DNA of 64,000 nt from the NCBI GenBank assembly GCA_002995645.1, contig PUHO01000019.1, positions 1 through 64,000 on the forward strand, written 5' to 3'. The first letter of the stretch is position 1; every line of letters starts with the position of its first letter. This document shows, in pieces, positions 8,574 through 16,735 of this stretch. The DNA is from SAR324 cluster bacterium (GTDB taxonomy: Bacteria; SAR324; XYD2-FULL-50-16; HCM1). The position numbers were made by a program, and so were the translations under genes. The notes under the pieces were generated by a model. The model saw only the letters and a program-made list of their open reading frames with translations. It was not told where the DNA came from and did no database searches.

Positions 8574-9893
8574 ATGTCGCTTAAATTTAATCCGGAAGAC
8601 ACACACATTACTACTTTAGGTGAAGCAAAAGTAGACAACCCCATTCCTGCCCTAGACAGAATGTCAACAAAAACTAAGATTCTATATTCTCCTTTACTAG
8701 GCGAAGGAAAAGTCGATATAGAACAGTTAAGTAAATACTATTTTGAAGCTGCGGCAGTGCAAAAGAAAATTTATTTTGATCCTGCTAAAGTAAGGGCAGC
8801 CATTGTAACTTGCGGTGGTTTATGTCCGGGATTAAATAACGTTATACGTTCTATTGTTCTTAGCTTACATCACCTTTACGGTGTCAAAACCATTTACGGT
8901 GTTAAATACGGTTTTCAAGGTTTAGTACATGAATATGCACATGAGTTTCTTGATCTTACGCCGGACGTGGTTCGTAACATTCACGAACAAGGCGGTTCTA
9001 TTCTTGGCTCTTCTAGAGGGGAGCAAAATATTACGGAAATCGTAGACTCACTAGAAAGGCAAAATATTAGCGCTTTATTCATTATTGGCGGCGACGGTTC
9101 TTTACATGCGGCACATCGTATTAATAAAGAGGTGTTAAGTAGGAATTTAAAAATTTCCGTTATTGGCGTTCCTAAAACAATTGACAATGATATTTCTTGT
9201 GTAAGTCAATCTTTTGGTTTTGAAACCGCCGTAGACAAAGCAACGGAAGCCATTGGTTGCGCTCATACAGAAGCTATTTCCTATCCTAACGGTATTGGTT
9301 TAGTTAAGCTAATGGGAAGGGAATCCGGCTTTATTGCGTCTACTGCTGCGGTTGCGAAAAGAGACGTTAATTTTGTTTTAGTTCCGGAAGTAGATTTTGA
9401 ACTAGAAGGCAAAAACGGTCTTTTTGCTAACCTAGAAGCTAGATTAGAAGCAAGAGGCTACGCCGTTATTGTTGTTGCTGAAGGTGCCGGAGAACATTTA
9501 ATGCAACAAACGAACAAAAAAGATGCGTCAGGTAATAAAGTTTTGCAAGACGTCGGCGTATTCTTAAAGAAACAAATTAACGATCATTTTAAAAAGAAAA
9601 AACAAGAAATTAATTTGAAATACATTGACCCTAGTTATATTATTCGTTCTGTTGTGGCGAATACAACAGACGGCTTATTTTGCGGTATGCTTGGACAATA
9701 TGCCGTTCACGCGGCTATGGCAGGAAAAACAGGGCTACTTATTTCTTATTGGCACGGCGTTTATTGCTACGTTCCTTTTCCTTTAGCTATTAAAGAGAGA
9801 AAGAAAATTCATCCATACGGGCAACTATGGCGTAGTGTGCTAGAGACAACAGGGCAACCTTGGAGCATGACTAACGATCCACAAAAAAGCTAA
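8574..9893 (+). CDS. pfkA: 6-phosphofructokinase, long (spirochaete/plant-type) clade
   Basis: 439-residue PFK phosphorylating fructose 6-phosphate. The start is ATG 8574 with GGAG 9 nt upstream. Motifs: TCGGLCPGLNNVIRS (substrate loop), IIGGDGSLHAAHRI, VPKTIDNDI and KLMGRESGFIA. The glycine in GGDGS normally marks ATP-dependent enzymes, while the lysine in PKTIDND is the residue typical of pyrophosphate-dependent ones. This combination occurs in the long clade that includes ATP-using members, so ATP is the better guess. It is the only upper-glycolytic enzyme in the window and would receive fructose 6-phosphate made by Tal/Tkt. Confidence 0.9.
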   Translation: MSLKFNPEDTHITTLGEAKVDNPIPALDRMSTKTKILYSPLLGEGKVDIEQLSKYYFEAAAVQKKIYFDPAKVRAAIVTCGGLCPGLNNVIRSIVLSLHHLYGVKTIYGVKYGFQGLVHEYAHEFLDLTPDVVRNIHEQGGSILGSSRGEQNITEIVDSLERQNISALFIIGGDGSLHAAHRINKEVLSRNLKISVIGVPKTIDNDISCVSQSFGFETAVDKATEAIGCAHTEAISYPNGIGLVKLMGRESGFIASTAAVAKRDVNFVLVPEVDFELEGKNGLFANLEARLEARGYAVIVVAEGAGEHLMQQTNKKDASGNKVLQDVGVFLKKQINDHFKKKKQEINLKYIDPSYIIRSVVANTTDGLFCGMLGQYAVHAAMAGKTGLLISYWHGVYCYVPFPLAIKERKKIHPYGQLWRSVLETTGQPWSMTNDPQKS

Positions 9894-9909
9894 GCCCCCT
9901 TTCTTTTAG

Positions 9910-9942
9910 GCTAAGATAGAGTTTATAACCTATCTTAGCTTT
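9910..9942 (+). terminator. Putative terminator after pfkA
   Basis: Perfect 10-bp stem GCTAAGATAG (9910-9919) and CTATCTTAGC (9930-9939), with a 10-nt loop, 17 bp after the pfkA stop. The trailing T run is short (TTTG), so termination strength is uncertain. Confidence 0.55.
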
Positions 9943-9963
9943 GTATATATTACGCTAAAAGAA

Positions 9964-10797
9964 ATGCTTAACGCCTATCGTCAAGACACTACCTTTTTAG
10001 CTAAGCCAACAACGACAAGAAACAGTATCCTAGAACAAATTACAACAACACTAGCAAAAGAAGCGAACTTCTCGCGCCGATACTGTTATACAAGTACTTC
10101 GTTTTTTAGTGATGGTGAAGACGTGTTAATTGTGAATAATAATGCGGCAGCTTTATTTCTATGTTTCCATACTTATATATGAGATTACGAAAAAGCATAC
10201 TGTGAGGACACAGAAGGCATTTTACAAGTGAACCTATCTAACTACCCTCTTTCCGGTTTTACAAAGCGTCTTGAGCTTGCTAACTTGTCTAAACTAGCAA
10301 GTAAATTACAAATCCCTCTTATTGCCGATCTAGGAAGCAAACTTCTCGCGTTGATTGTGTTATATAAGTGCTTTGGTTTTTAGTGATAAAGAAGTATTGC
10401 TTTCACGTGGGGAGTACGCAAAAGCATACTGTGAGAACGCAGAAGGCATTTTACAAGTGAACCTATCTAACTACCCTCTTTCCAGTTTTACGAAACGTCC
10501 TGAGCTTGCTAACTTGTCTAAACTAGCAGGTAAATTACAAATCCCTCTTATTGCCGATCTAGGAAGCGAACTTCTCGCGTTGATTGTGTTATATAAGTGC
10601 TTCGTTTTTTAGTGATAAAGAAATATTGCTTTCACGTGGGGAGTACGCAAAAGCATACTGTGAGGACACAGAAGGCATTTTACGAGTGCACCTATCTAAC
10701 TCACTCTTTCCGGTTTTAAAAAGCGTCCTAAGCTTGCTAACTTGTCTAAACTAGCAAGTAAATTACAAATCCCTCTTATTGCCGATCTAGGAAGCGA
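9964..10797 (+). pseudogene. selA: Degraded selA-like gene (L-seryl-tRNA(Sec) selenium transferase)
   Basis: Broken reading frames resemble SelA, the PLP enzyme that converts seryl-tRNA(Sec) to selenocysteinyl-tRNA. The first piece contains EDVLIVNNNAAAL, matching the SelA VNNNAAA motif, and then hits a TGA. Later pieces contain KEVLLSRGEYA (cf. SRGELVE), ILQVNLSNYPLSSF (cf. the HTSNYRIVGFT region) and IADLGSELL (cf. DLGSG). The N-terminal domain, the catalytic lysine region and the C-terminus are missing. About 600 bp consists of three tandem copies of a 229-bp unit, and since 229 is not a multiple of three the frame changes each time. It cannot encode an active enzyme. The family call rests on motif matches by eye. 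Confidence 0.6.
10195..10797 (+). repeat. 229-bp tandem triplication inside the selA remnant
   Basis: The marker GCATACTGTGAG recurs at 10195, 10424 and 10653, exactly 229 bp apart, and GAAGCRAACTT recurs near 10332, 10561 and 10790. Copies differ at a modest number of positions, so the expansion is not brand new. A fourth, diverged relative of the junction sequence (GAAGCGAACTTCTCGCG) lies at 10060 and marks the other end of the original unit, suggesting that recombination between these short homologies created the array. Confidence 0.85.
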
Positions 10798-10871
10798 ACT
10801 TGTTTCCTTTTGTTGCAAAGCAGCTAACGGCAACATACCCACAACGTGCGAAGACGTAACTTTTCCACCGT
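10788..10871 (-). pseudogene. Copied internal fragment of ftcD
   Basis: About 84 bp match 10977-11060 inside ftcD at an offset of 189 bp, with roughly five mismatches. The fragment is joined to the last selA repeat through the shared string TAGGAAGCGAACTT, which occurs in both parents. It has no start and ends before ftcD's stop codon. Confidence 0.8.
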
Positions 10872-10881
10872 TTTACAAGGG

Positions 10882-11865
10882 CTAAGTAGCAAACTCTAGT
10901 ATTTTCAAGCTAGGAACAAAGCGATCGTATAAATCTAGACCGAGTTCAGTAATCGCATGCTTTACTTGCTCTTCAATAGGAAGCGAACTTGTTTCCTTTT
11001 GTTGCAAAGCAGCTAACGGCAACATGCCTACAACGTGCGAAGACGTAACCTTCCCGCCGTATGTACCTATTTCATGCTGACAAGCGCGGTATATGCTAAA
11101 CAAACTATTTTCTTTATAGTCAAGGACGTTCGTTGTAATTTGCATTTGCTTTCTTTCTTCTAAAAACCAAGCTCTAGCTTGCAGAAAGCCAAAACGACCG
11201 GGGTTGCGAATGTATTCTCCGTTTTCCTTTATAAGAATCCCGCTAGCACGTAAACGACCGGCAATAAGTCGCGCTGTTTTAGCGTTAACGCCTTCTATGT
11301 TAATATTATAGGCTATAAGAAAATCTCTTGCGCCTATAATGGATAATCCGTATTTAGAAGAAAAAACCGCGTCTCCCACGTCCGGCTTGCCTTCCGGTGT
11401 TACCAATTTATCTTGCAGCCCTTCATATTCACCATAACGACAATTAGCTATAGAAATGCGGTGCTTAGTTTGCGCACTCCAACCGTATAAGTAAGACGGT
11501 ATTTTAAACTTATCCCAAAATAATTGCGCCACTTCTTTTGATAAAGCAATCGCGTCTTGTTTTGTTGCCTCCTTAAAAGGAATAAAAGGACATACGTCGC
11601 AAGCACCGATTCGAGGATGTACTCCTTGATGTTGTTGCATATTCACTTTTTCCATAATAACAGGCATTACTTCTTTAAAACCTTGTAAAAGCTCTTTTTT
11701 TTCGCCTAGTAAAGTGTATACTGTTCTATTGGCGTCTTTATCCGTATCAACATGTAGCAATTGGAGCCCTTCTATAGATTGGAATGTATTTGCTACTAGT
11801 TTTACCGTTTCTATATCTTTACCTATGGAAAAATTAGGTACTGATTCAAAAATAGCTGTTGCCAT
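10882..11865 (-). CDS. ftcD: Glutamate formimidoyltransferase
   Basis: 327-residue formiminotransferase that moves the formimino group from formiminoglutamate (histidine breakdown) to tetrahydrofolate. Family landmarks: FESVPNFSIGKD at the start, LLHVDTDKDANRTVYTLLG, HQGVHPRIGACDVCPFIPF with the catalytic His region, and IIGARDFLIAYNINI. The fused cyclodeaminase domain of the mammalian enzyme is absent, as in many bacteria. It follows the M16 peptidase gene by 21 nt on the same strand. With nearby folD it suggests a folate one-carbon theme. An 84-bp internal piece is duplicated just beyond its 3' end. Confidence 0.95.
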   Translation of the reverse strand: MATAIFESVPNFSIGKDIETVKLVANTFQSIEGLQLLHVDTDKDANRTVYTLLGEKKELLQGFKEVMPVIMEKVNMQQHQGVHPRIGACDVCPFIPFKEATKQDAIALSKEVAQLFWDKFKIPSYLYGWSAQTKHRISIANCRYGEYEGLQDKLVTPEGKPDVGDAVFSSKYGLSIIGARDFLIAYNINIEGVNAKTARLIAGRLRASGILIKENGEYIRNPGRFGFLQARAWFLEERKQMQITTNVLDYKENSLFSIYRACQHEIGTYGGKVTSSHVVGMLPLAALQQKETSSLPIEEQVKHAITELGLDLYDRFVPSLKILEFAT

Positions 11866-11886
11866 ATTGTTTTTATTACTAAAATA

Positions 11887-13176
11887 TTAATATAACCATT
11901 TATGTATATACGAACGAACAAGTTCTTTTTTTTCGCTTGCTTTAGAGCCAACAAGTACAAAAACATTATTTTTTGTACTAAATAATTCTTTAGCTACGTT
12001 TGTTATAAAACTATACTCTAGGTTTTGTATTTCTTGTTGTTTAATTACTTCCACATATGGCAATTGACGATATAACTCTTTTGCAAGCATTTCTTCCGGA
12101 TGATCTTGTATATAATCCATATGTAATAAAAGTTGCTCTTTAACACGTTGGAATCTACTTTCTGGAATTTCACCTTCTTGCAATTTAGTAAATATATTTG
12201 TAATTTTTTCTAGGAATAAAGTTAAATTACCAGTACTAACGTTGGTTGCTAGTTCCCATAGCGCATGTTTTTCAATAAAATTAGGCTGTGCGCTAATACT
12301 GTAAACTATGCCGTGTTTCTCTCGCATTTCATATTGCAAAATACTAGCAAAGCCATCGTCTAATATAGATGTAAGCAATAATAAGCCGGCTCTTGTTTCT
12401 CTTGTAATGTCTGGTAAAGCAAAAGTCCATTGTATGTTAAATTGATTTTCTTGTTCATCACAAGTTATAATTTGATTTTCTTTGTTTACTTGCGGGTTAC
12501 CTACTGTGTATTGTTTTTTCTCTTGTTTGTTGTCCGTTGTTATTTGCCAGGTTTGCATAATATATTTTTCTAGCTCTTGCGCCGTTATATCGCCGTAACA
12601 TGCAAAATTAATATTGGATACCTTGTATTGATCTTCAAACCAGTTTTGCAAGTCTGCTTTTTCCATTAGATCAATATTTTTCTTTGTTCCTATAATAGGT
12701 CTGCCGGCTATTTCATTTTCCCAAAAAGCTTGCATTGTTAATTGATAGCAATCTATCATTTCTTCATTAATATTCAGCTCTTCCAGTATTTCTTCTTTAA
12801 TAATTTTCTTTTCTATTTCTAGGTTTTCAAACAAAGGGTATTGCAAAAAATTACAAAACAAGGCAATAGCTTTTTCTTTATATTTAACGTGAGCAGATAA
12901 CCAATATTCAGTATAATCCGCACTTGTTGCGGCGTTCATTTCACCGCCTAGGGCTTCAATATAGTTATGTAGTTGTTTATTTTTACCAATTTTTGCGTTT
13001 CCCCTGAAAAGCATATGTTCTAGGAAGTGAGAAATACCGTTATTTTCTTTGTTTTCATATAACAATCCAACAGGTATCCACGCTTGAATCATAAATTGCT
13101 TAGCTTGCGGCGTGTAGATGTGGAACATCTTCCCGGCATTAGGGAGGGTAAAACTATTTAGTTGGTATTGGGACAT
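11887..13176 (-). CDS. M16-family zinc peptidase
   Basis: 429-residue insulinase/processing-peptidase-like protein. The inverted zinc motif HFLEHMLFRG (HxxEH, about residues 48-52) is intact, with the downstream glutamate probably in AATSADYTEYWLSAHV or the following helix. The C-terminal half carries the second M16 lobe (FALPDITRETRAGLLLLTSILDDGF, REKHGIVYSISA). No signal peptide is visible, so it is probably cytoplasmic, like the YmxG/PqqL-like group. The physiological substrate is unknown. It begins the two-gene run with ftcD. Confidence 0.9.
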   Translation of the reverse strand: MSQYQLNSFTLPNAGKMFHIYTPQAKQFMIQAWIPVGLLYENKENNGISHFLEHMLFRGNAKIGKNKQLHNYIEALGGEMNAATSADYTEYWLSAHVKYKEKAIALFCNFLQYPLFENLEIEKKIIKEEILEELNINEEMIDCYQLTMQAFWENEIAGRPIIGTKKNIDLMEKADLQNWFEDQYKVSNINFACYGDITAQELEKYIMQTWQITTDNKQEKKQYTVGNPQVNKENQIITCDEQENQFNIQWTFALPDITRETRAGLLLLTSILDDGFASILQYEMREKHGIVYSISAQPNFIEKHALWELATNVSTGNLTLFLEKITNIFTKLQEGEIPESRFQRVKEQLLLHMDYIQDHPEEMLAKELYRQLPYVEVIKQQEIQNLEYSFITNVAKELFSTKNNVFVLVGSKASEKKELVRSYIHKWLY

Positions 13177-13199
13177 AAAAAAGGTAAAATTAAAACCTC

Positions 13200-13790
13200 G
13201 TGCGTATAAAATACGTGTGGAATGCTATTGCTTTATAATGTTAAAGTTAACTAGTTTGCATTTTCTTGCCGGCAAGTTTTATATAGGTTTGCATGATTTC
13301 GTTTGCTTGTCTTCAAGTATATATTCATTTTGTTTGTTTTGCTTACATGATTTCACTTACCTTCAAACTATATATTCACTTCGCTTTATTCAAGTTTGCT
13401 TAAATGTATTTGCTTTCATTTGCCAGGCTTTATATAAGCTTACCTTGCTTAAATTTATTTGCATCATTTCACTTACTGGACTTGATATAAGTTTGCGTCA
13501 TTGGGTTTGTTTGCCGGGCTTTATACAAGTTTACTTGCTTGTCTTTAATCTCTTACTTACTTTGCTTGCTGGACTTTATACAAACTTGCTTAAATGTATT
13601 CTCTTCGCTTTATATAAGCTTGGCTAACTTCGCTTTATTACAAGTTTGCTTGAATGTATTTGCATGCTTTCACTTGCCTTCAAGTTATGTATTCATTTTG
13701 CTTGATACAAGCTTATTGTGTCCTGTTTATTTTTTAGCTTGTTTTGAACTATTTTTGTTACTTTTTATACACAAACTATACGTACTCAAA
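13200..13790. repeat. Degenerate short-repeat intergenic region (M16 peptidase / folD)
   Basis: About 615 bp without a convincing gene. Variants of TTTGCTT, CTTTATAYAAGYTTGCTT, CAAGTTTGCTTAAATGTATT, TTTCACTTRCCTTCAA and TATATTCAYTT recur many times in changing order, a mosaic of diverged direct repeats rather than a clean array. Open frames across it (for example 13118-13627 plus) are low complexity (Leu/Phe/Cys rich) and overlap the peptidase start on the other strand. No clear hairpin terminator is visible. Confidence 0.65.
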
Positions 13791-13793
13791 TCG

Positions 13794-14684
13794 CTAAACT
13801 AATTTGATCAATGGCATGTTATTTTGCAATAATGCCGCATTAATGGTATTATACATTAAAATAGCAATCGTCATAGGTCCTACACCGCCCGGAACTGGCG
13901 TCATTGCGGCAACTTTCGATTCTACTTCTTTTTGCTTTATATCACCAACAAGACGATATCCACCTTTTTTAACGCTGTCTGCTATACGATTAATTCCTAC
14001 GTCTATCACAACGGCGTCTTCTTTTATATAATCTTCGCCTATACTTTCCGGTCTTCCTATGGCACTAATCAAAATATCTGCCGTACTGGTTATTGTCTTT
14101 ATATTTTTAGTTCGCGAATGGCACACTGTTACTGTAGAATCATAGCCTTTACCGGACAAAATACAAGACAAAGGACGTCCTACTGTGTGTCCTCTTCCTA
14201 AAACCACGACATTTTTTCCTGCTAAATCTATCTTGTTTTGCCTTAAAATCTGTATGATTCCGAACGGGGTACAAGGCATAAAAATCGGTGTTTCAGATAA
14301 TAATTTCCCTAAGTTGCTAGGGTGAAAACAATCTACGTCTTTTTTCCAAGCTATCGTTTGAATTACTTCAACTTCATTCGCCTTATTTGGTAAAGGAAGT
14401 TGGCATAAAATACCGTGTACTTTGGGATCGTTATTCAAATTTCTAATTAACGTTAATATCTCGTTCTTAGTCGCTTCTTGTGGGAGCTGGTGAATATGAG
14501 AAGTAATATTTAACTTGCTACAAGCTAATGCTTTATTCTTAACGTATACGGCACTTGCCGGGTCATTACCAACAAGAATTACATCTAAACAAGGTTGAAT
14601 CGACTGTTGCTTTAAACTAGCTATAGTTGATTGTAATTGCACATATACTTTCTGCGCTGCCGTTTTTCCTAAAAGTGGAATCAT
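13794..14684 (-). CDS. folD: Methylenetetrahydrofolate dehydrogenase / cyclohydrolase
   Basis: 296-residue bifunctional NADP-dependent enzyme interconverting methylene-, methenyl- and 10-formyl-tetrahydrofolate. Signatures: VGNDPASAVYVKNKALACSK (with the catalytic Lys in YxxxK), GILCQLPLP, VVVLGRGHTVGRPLS (Rossmann loop) and the ending PGGVGPMTIAIL. I choose ATG 14684 (MIPLLGKTAA); a longer frame would start at TTG 14711 and add residues without family similarity. Together with FtcD it serves one-carbon metabolism. Confidence 0.95.
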   Translation of the reverse strand: MIPLLGKTAAQKVYVQLQSTIASLKQQSIQPCLDVILVGNDPASAVYVKNKALACSKLNITSHIHQLPQEATKNEILTLIRNLNNDPKVHGILCQLPLPNKANEVEVIQTIAWKKDVDCFHPSNLGKLLSETPIFMPCTPFGIIQILRQNKIDLAGKNVVVLGRGHTVGRPLSCILSGKGYDSTVTVCHSRTKNIKTITSTADILISAIGRPESIGEDYIKEDAVVIDVGINRIADSVKKGGYRLVGDIKQKEVESKVAAMTPVPGGVGPMTIAILMYNTINAALLQNNMPLIKLV

Positions 14685-14801
14685 ATTATATATATAGAAA
14701 AATGAGGTCAATAAAACTAGTAATAGGTTCTTTTATATTGCCTTAAAATTTAGATTTTAGCAAGGTGTTAATTCATTTTTATATATAGAAGCCCTATTTT
14801 T

Positions 14802-15050
14802 TTAATCAGCATGGGGAAGGAAAATATCAAGTAATAAAAAGAACAAGAAGCCAAGCAATACGGCTACGCAAAGCAATATAAAAACGTACATAGCTTTTTT
14901 ATACGCTACTGGCATTTGCGTATAAGAAGGATAAATTTGTTTCACATATTTTAGCATCATCTTAGCAAAAACAACCCTGCCTAGCGTTAAAAACAAAAAG
15001 GCAAGGTACTCAGTCAGAAACTTAATGATTGTAAAAATTAATACGTGCAT
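14802..15050 (-). CDS. Small two-helix membrane protein, unknown
   Basis: 82 residues with two strong hydrophobic stretches (about 1-27 and 52-76) separated by a basic loop with KMMLKYVKQIYPSY. No family is recognised. It is divergent from the TauE-like gene at 15126 and lies 118 bp upstream of folD's start, on the same strand. The frame looks real because of its hydrophobic pattern and lack of a better alternative, but there is little other support. Confidence 0.45.
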   Translation of the reverse strand: MHVLIFTIIKFLTEYLAFLFLTLGRVVFAKMMLKYVKQIYPSYTQMPVAYKKAMYVFILLCVAVLLGFLFFLLLDIFLPHAD

Positions 15051-15063
15051 ATAAAAACTATAA

Positions 15064-15092
15064 TTGATACTGTTTAATTTTCTTGCTAGAAT
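15064..15092 (+). promoter_or_regulatory. Putative promoter of the TauE/SafE-like gene
   Basis: TTGATA (15064-15069), 17-bp spacer, TAGAAT (15087-15092), 33 bp before the start codon at 15126. Confidence 0.45.
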
Positions 15093-15125
15093 AGATTTTT
15101 CAGTTGATTTATCTCTTTTAGTTGC

Positions 15126-15890
15126 ATGTTGTCACTTTCCTTTTCCACAATAGTTATTCTTATTAGTATAGCATTTTTTGCCGGTTTAGTCGATTCTATG
15201 GCCGGCGGTGGCGGTCTTATTACGCTGCCTGCTTTGTTAATACTAGGAATCCCGCCGCATGCCGCTTTAGGAACGAATAAGCTCCAATCTTCTTTTGGAA
15301 GTTTTACTGCTTCGTATAATTATGCCGTACGTTACCGTATGATAGAAAAAAAATTCATTTTTATCGGGATTTTGTTCGTTGCTGTTGGCGCTTGTATTGG
15401 CGCGTTAAGTACTAAGTTTATTTCACAAGACAACCTGAAAATAATCATGGTTATTTTACTGATTTTGTTGCTTTTATATCTAATTCTCAAAAAAGATACC
15501 GACTCGCTAGACAAGCATCAACTTATATCCTACCCTATTTTTTATATACTAGTTGGATTAGCTCTTGGCGCTTACGACGGTTTTCTTGGTCCCGGTACCG
15601 GATCCTTTTGGACAGTTGCCTTTATTAGCCTACTTGGTTTTAATCTTAAAAAAGCAACGGCTCATACAAAAATAATGAATTGTACAAGTAACCTAGCTTC
15701 GTTAGCTATTTTCTTATATCATGGCGAAGTTTTTATTGCCGCCGGGTTATGTATGGCAATAGGACAAATAGGCGGGGCTTTCTTAGGATCTAAGCTTGTT
15801 TATACTATTAACGTGAAATACGTTAAGTTAGTATTAATTCTCTCTAGTGCCGCATCTCTTTGTAAACTAGCTACTGATTTACTAAGCTAA
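15126..15890 (+). CDS. TauE/SafE-family membrane transporter
   Basis: 254-residue polytopic protein. The N-terminal GLVDSMAGGGGLITLPALL and the mid-protein repeat GAYDGFLGPGTGSFWTVAFISLLG are the two inverted family signatures of the TauE/SafE (DUF81) group, which exports sulfite, sulfoacetate or related anions. About eight membrane segments. The gene is single, converging with the HemX-like gene, whose stop lies 6 bp away, so its specific substrate cannot be deduced. Confidence 0.9.
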   Translation: MLSLSFSTIVILISIAFFAGLVDSMAGGGGLITLPALLILGIPPHAALGTNKLQSSFGSFTASYNYAVRYRMIEKKFIFIGILFVAVGACIGALSTKFISQDNLKIIMVILLILLLLYLILKKDTDSLDKHQLISYPIFYILVGLALGAYDGFLGPGTGSFWTVAFISLLGFNLKKATAHTKIMNCTSNLASLAIFLYHGEVFIAAGLCMAIGQIGGAFLGSKLVYTINVKYVKLVLILSSAASLCKLATDLLS

Positions 15891-15895
15891 AAGTG

Positions 15896-16723
15896 CTAAC
15901 TTAATACTGATAAGCTTATATATTCATATAGTAATGCAAACAATGCAAATACAAAGCCTAAGATACTCCAGATAGCCACCTTTCTTCCGCTCATGCCTTG
16001 CACACGTGAATACACAAGAAATAAAAAATAAAAACAAACAGTTAACAAAGGCAGTAATAAACGAATGGAAAAGAAAAGTTCATTTTGATTCGCCATTATT
16101 TTAATACTAATACCAAAAAGTAGCCCAATAAAACCAAGACTTATCCCGGTTATAATTGTATATTTACTAGCTTTTTCAAGTAAGCTTAAAGAAGGTAGAA
16201 GACTAGAAACATAAAAGTTCTTTTTTTCTTTCAAAAGGCGTTGTTGATATAAAAAGCTAATAGAAGCAAGGCAAGATATAGCAAAGCATAAATAAGCGAC
16301 AGTACTGCTAAAAATATGCAATATAAGTAGAATTTTAATTTGAGGGTCTGATCGTTGTAATGAATGAAAAACGAGTCGCCCTATGGGGGAATAGTGATAG
16401 CCGGCAAAAAGAAAAGCTAAACAACTTACTAAAGTAAAAAATATTGTTTTTTTAACTTGGTTCGTATATTTACAACTAAGCCAGCCAATAGTAGTGGACA
16501 GGAATGCTAATAAAAGCAAAATAAACGTAACTCTAGAAAACAAGCGCTTTTCATATAGAGCATACAAAGCGGTGCCTATAAAACCAATAATAGAAATATA
16601 GAAAAATAAGATTTTATGTAAACTAGGTTTGATATAACTTTTCTTTCCTAAGGTTAGTACATTTAAACATACAAGAAGTAAAAGAAAAGAAATAAGAAAA
16701 ATAAAGTATATTAATAACAGCAT
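15896..16723 (-). CDS. HemX/CcsA-like cytochrome c assembly family membrane protein
   Basis: 275 residues with about eight membrane helices. The stretch LHIFSSTVAYLCFAISCLASISFLYQQRLLKEKK, with its histidine in a helix, matches the cytochrome c assembly (CcsA/HemX, PF01578) pattern, and the C-terminus GRKVAIWSILGFVFALFAL is the usual GR-x-A-xx-SIxGF ending. The tryptophan-rich WWD haem-handling motif of CcsA is not visible, so a HemX-type role in haem synthesis or assembly is more likely. It is the last gene of the minus-strand run after pyrF, 12 nt downstream of it. Confidence 0.7.
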   Translation of the reverse strand: MLLLIYFIFLISFLLLLVCLNVLTLGKKSYIKPSLHKILFFYISIIGFIGTALYALYEKRLFSRVTFILLLLAFLSTTIGWLSCKYTNQVKKTIFFTLVSCLAFLFAGYHYSPIGRLVFHSLQRSDPQIKILLILHIFSSTVAYLCFAISCLASISFLYQQRLLKEKKNFYVSSLLPSLSLLEKASKYTIITGISLGFIGLLFGISIKIMANQNELFFSIRLLLPLLTVCFYFLFLVYSRVQGMSGRKVAIWSILGFVFALFALLYEYISLSVLS

Positions 16724-16735
16724 AAGTAACGGTCA

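Noticed and set aside
10355..10612. 85-codon frame as an independent gene
   Set aside because: It is one copy of the 229-bp repeat inside the selA remnant and spans a repeat junction.
13118..13802. Long plus-strand frames over the repeat gap before folD
   Set aside because: They overlap the M16 peptidase start on the other strand and consist of Leu/Phe/Cys-rich low complexity produced by the repeats.
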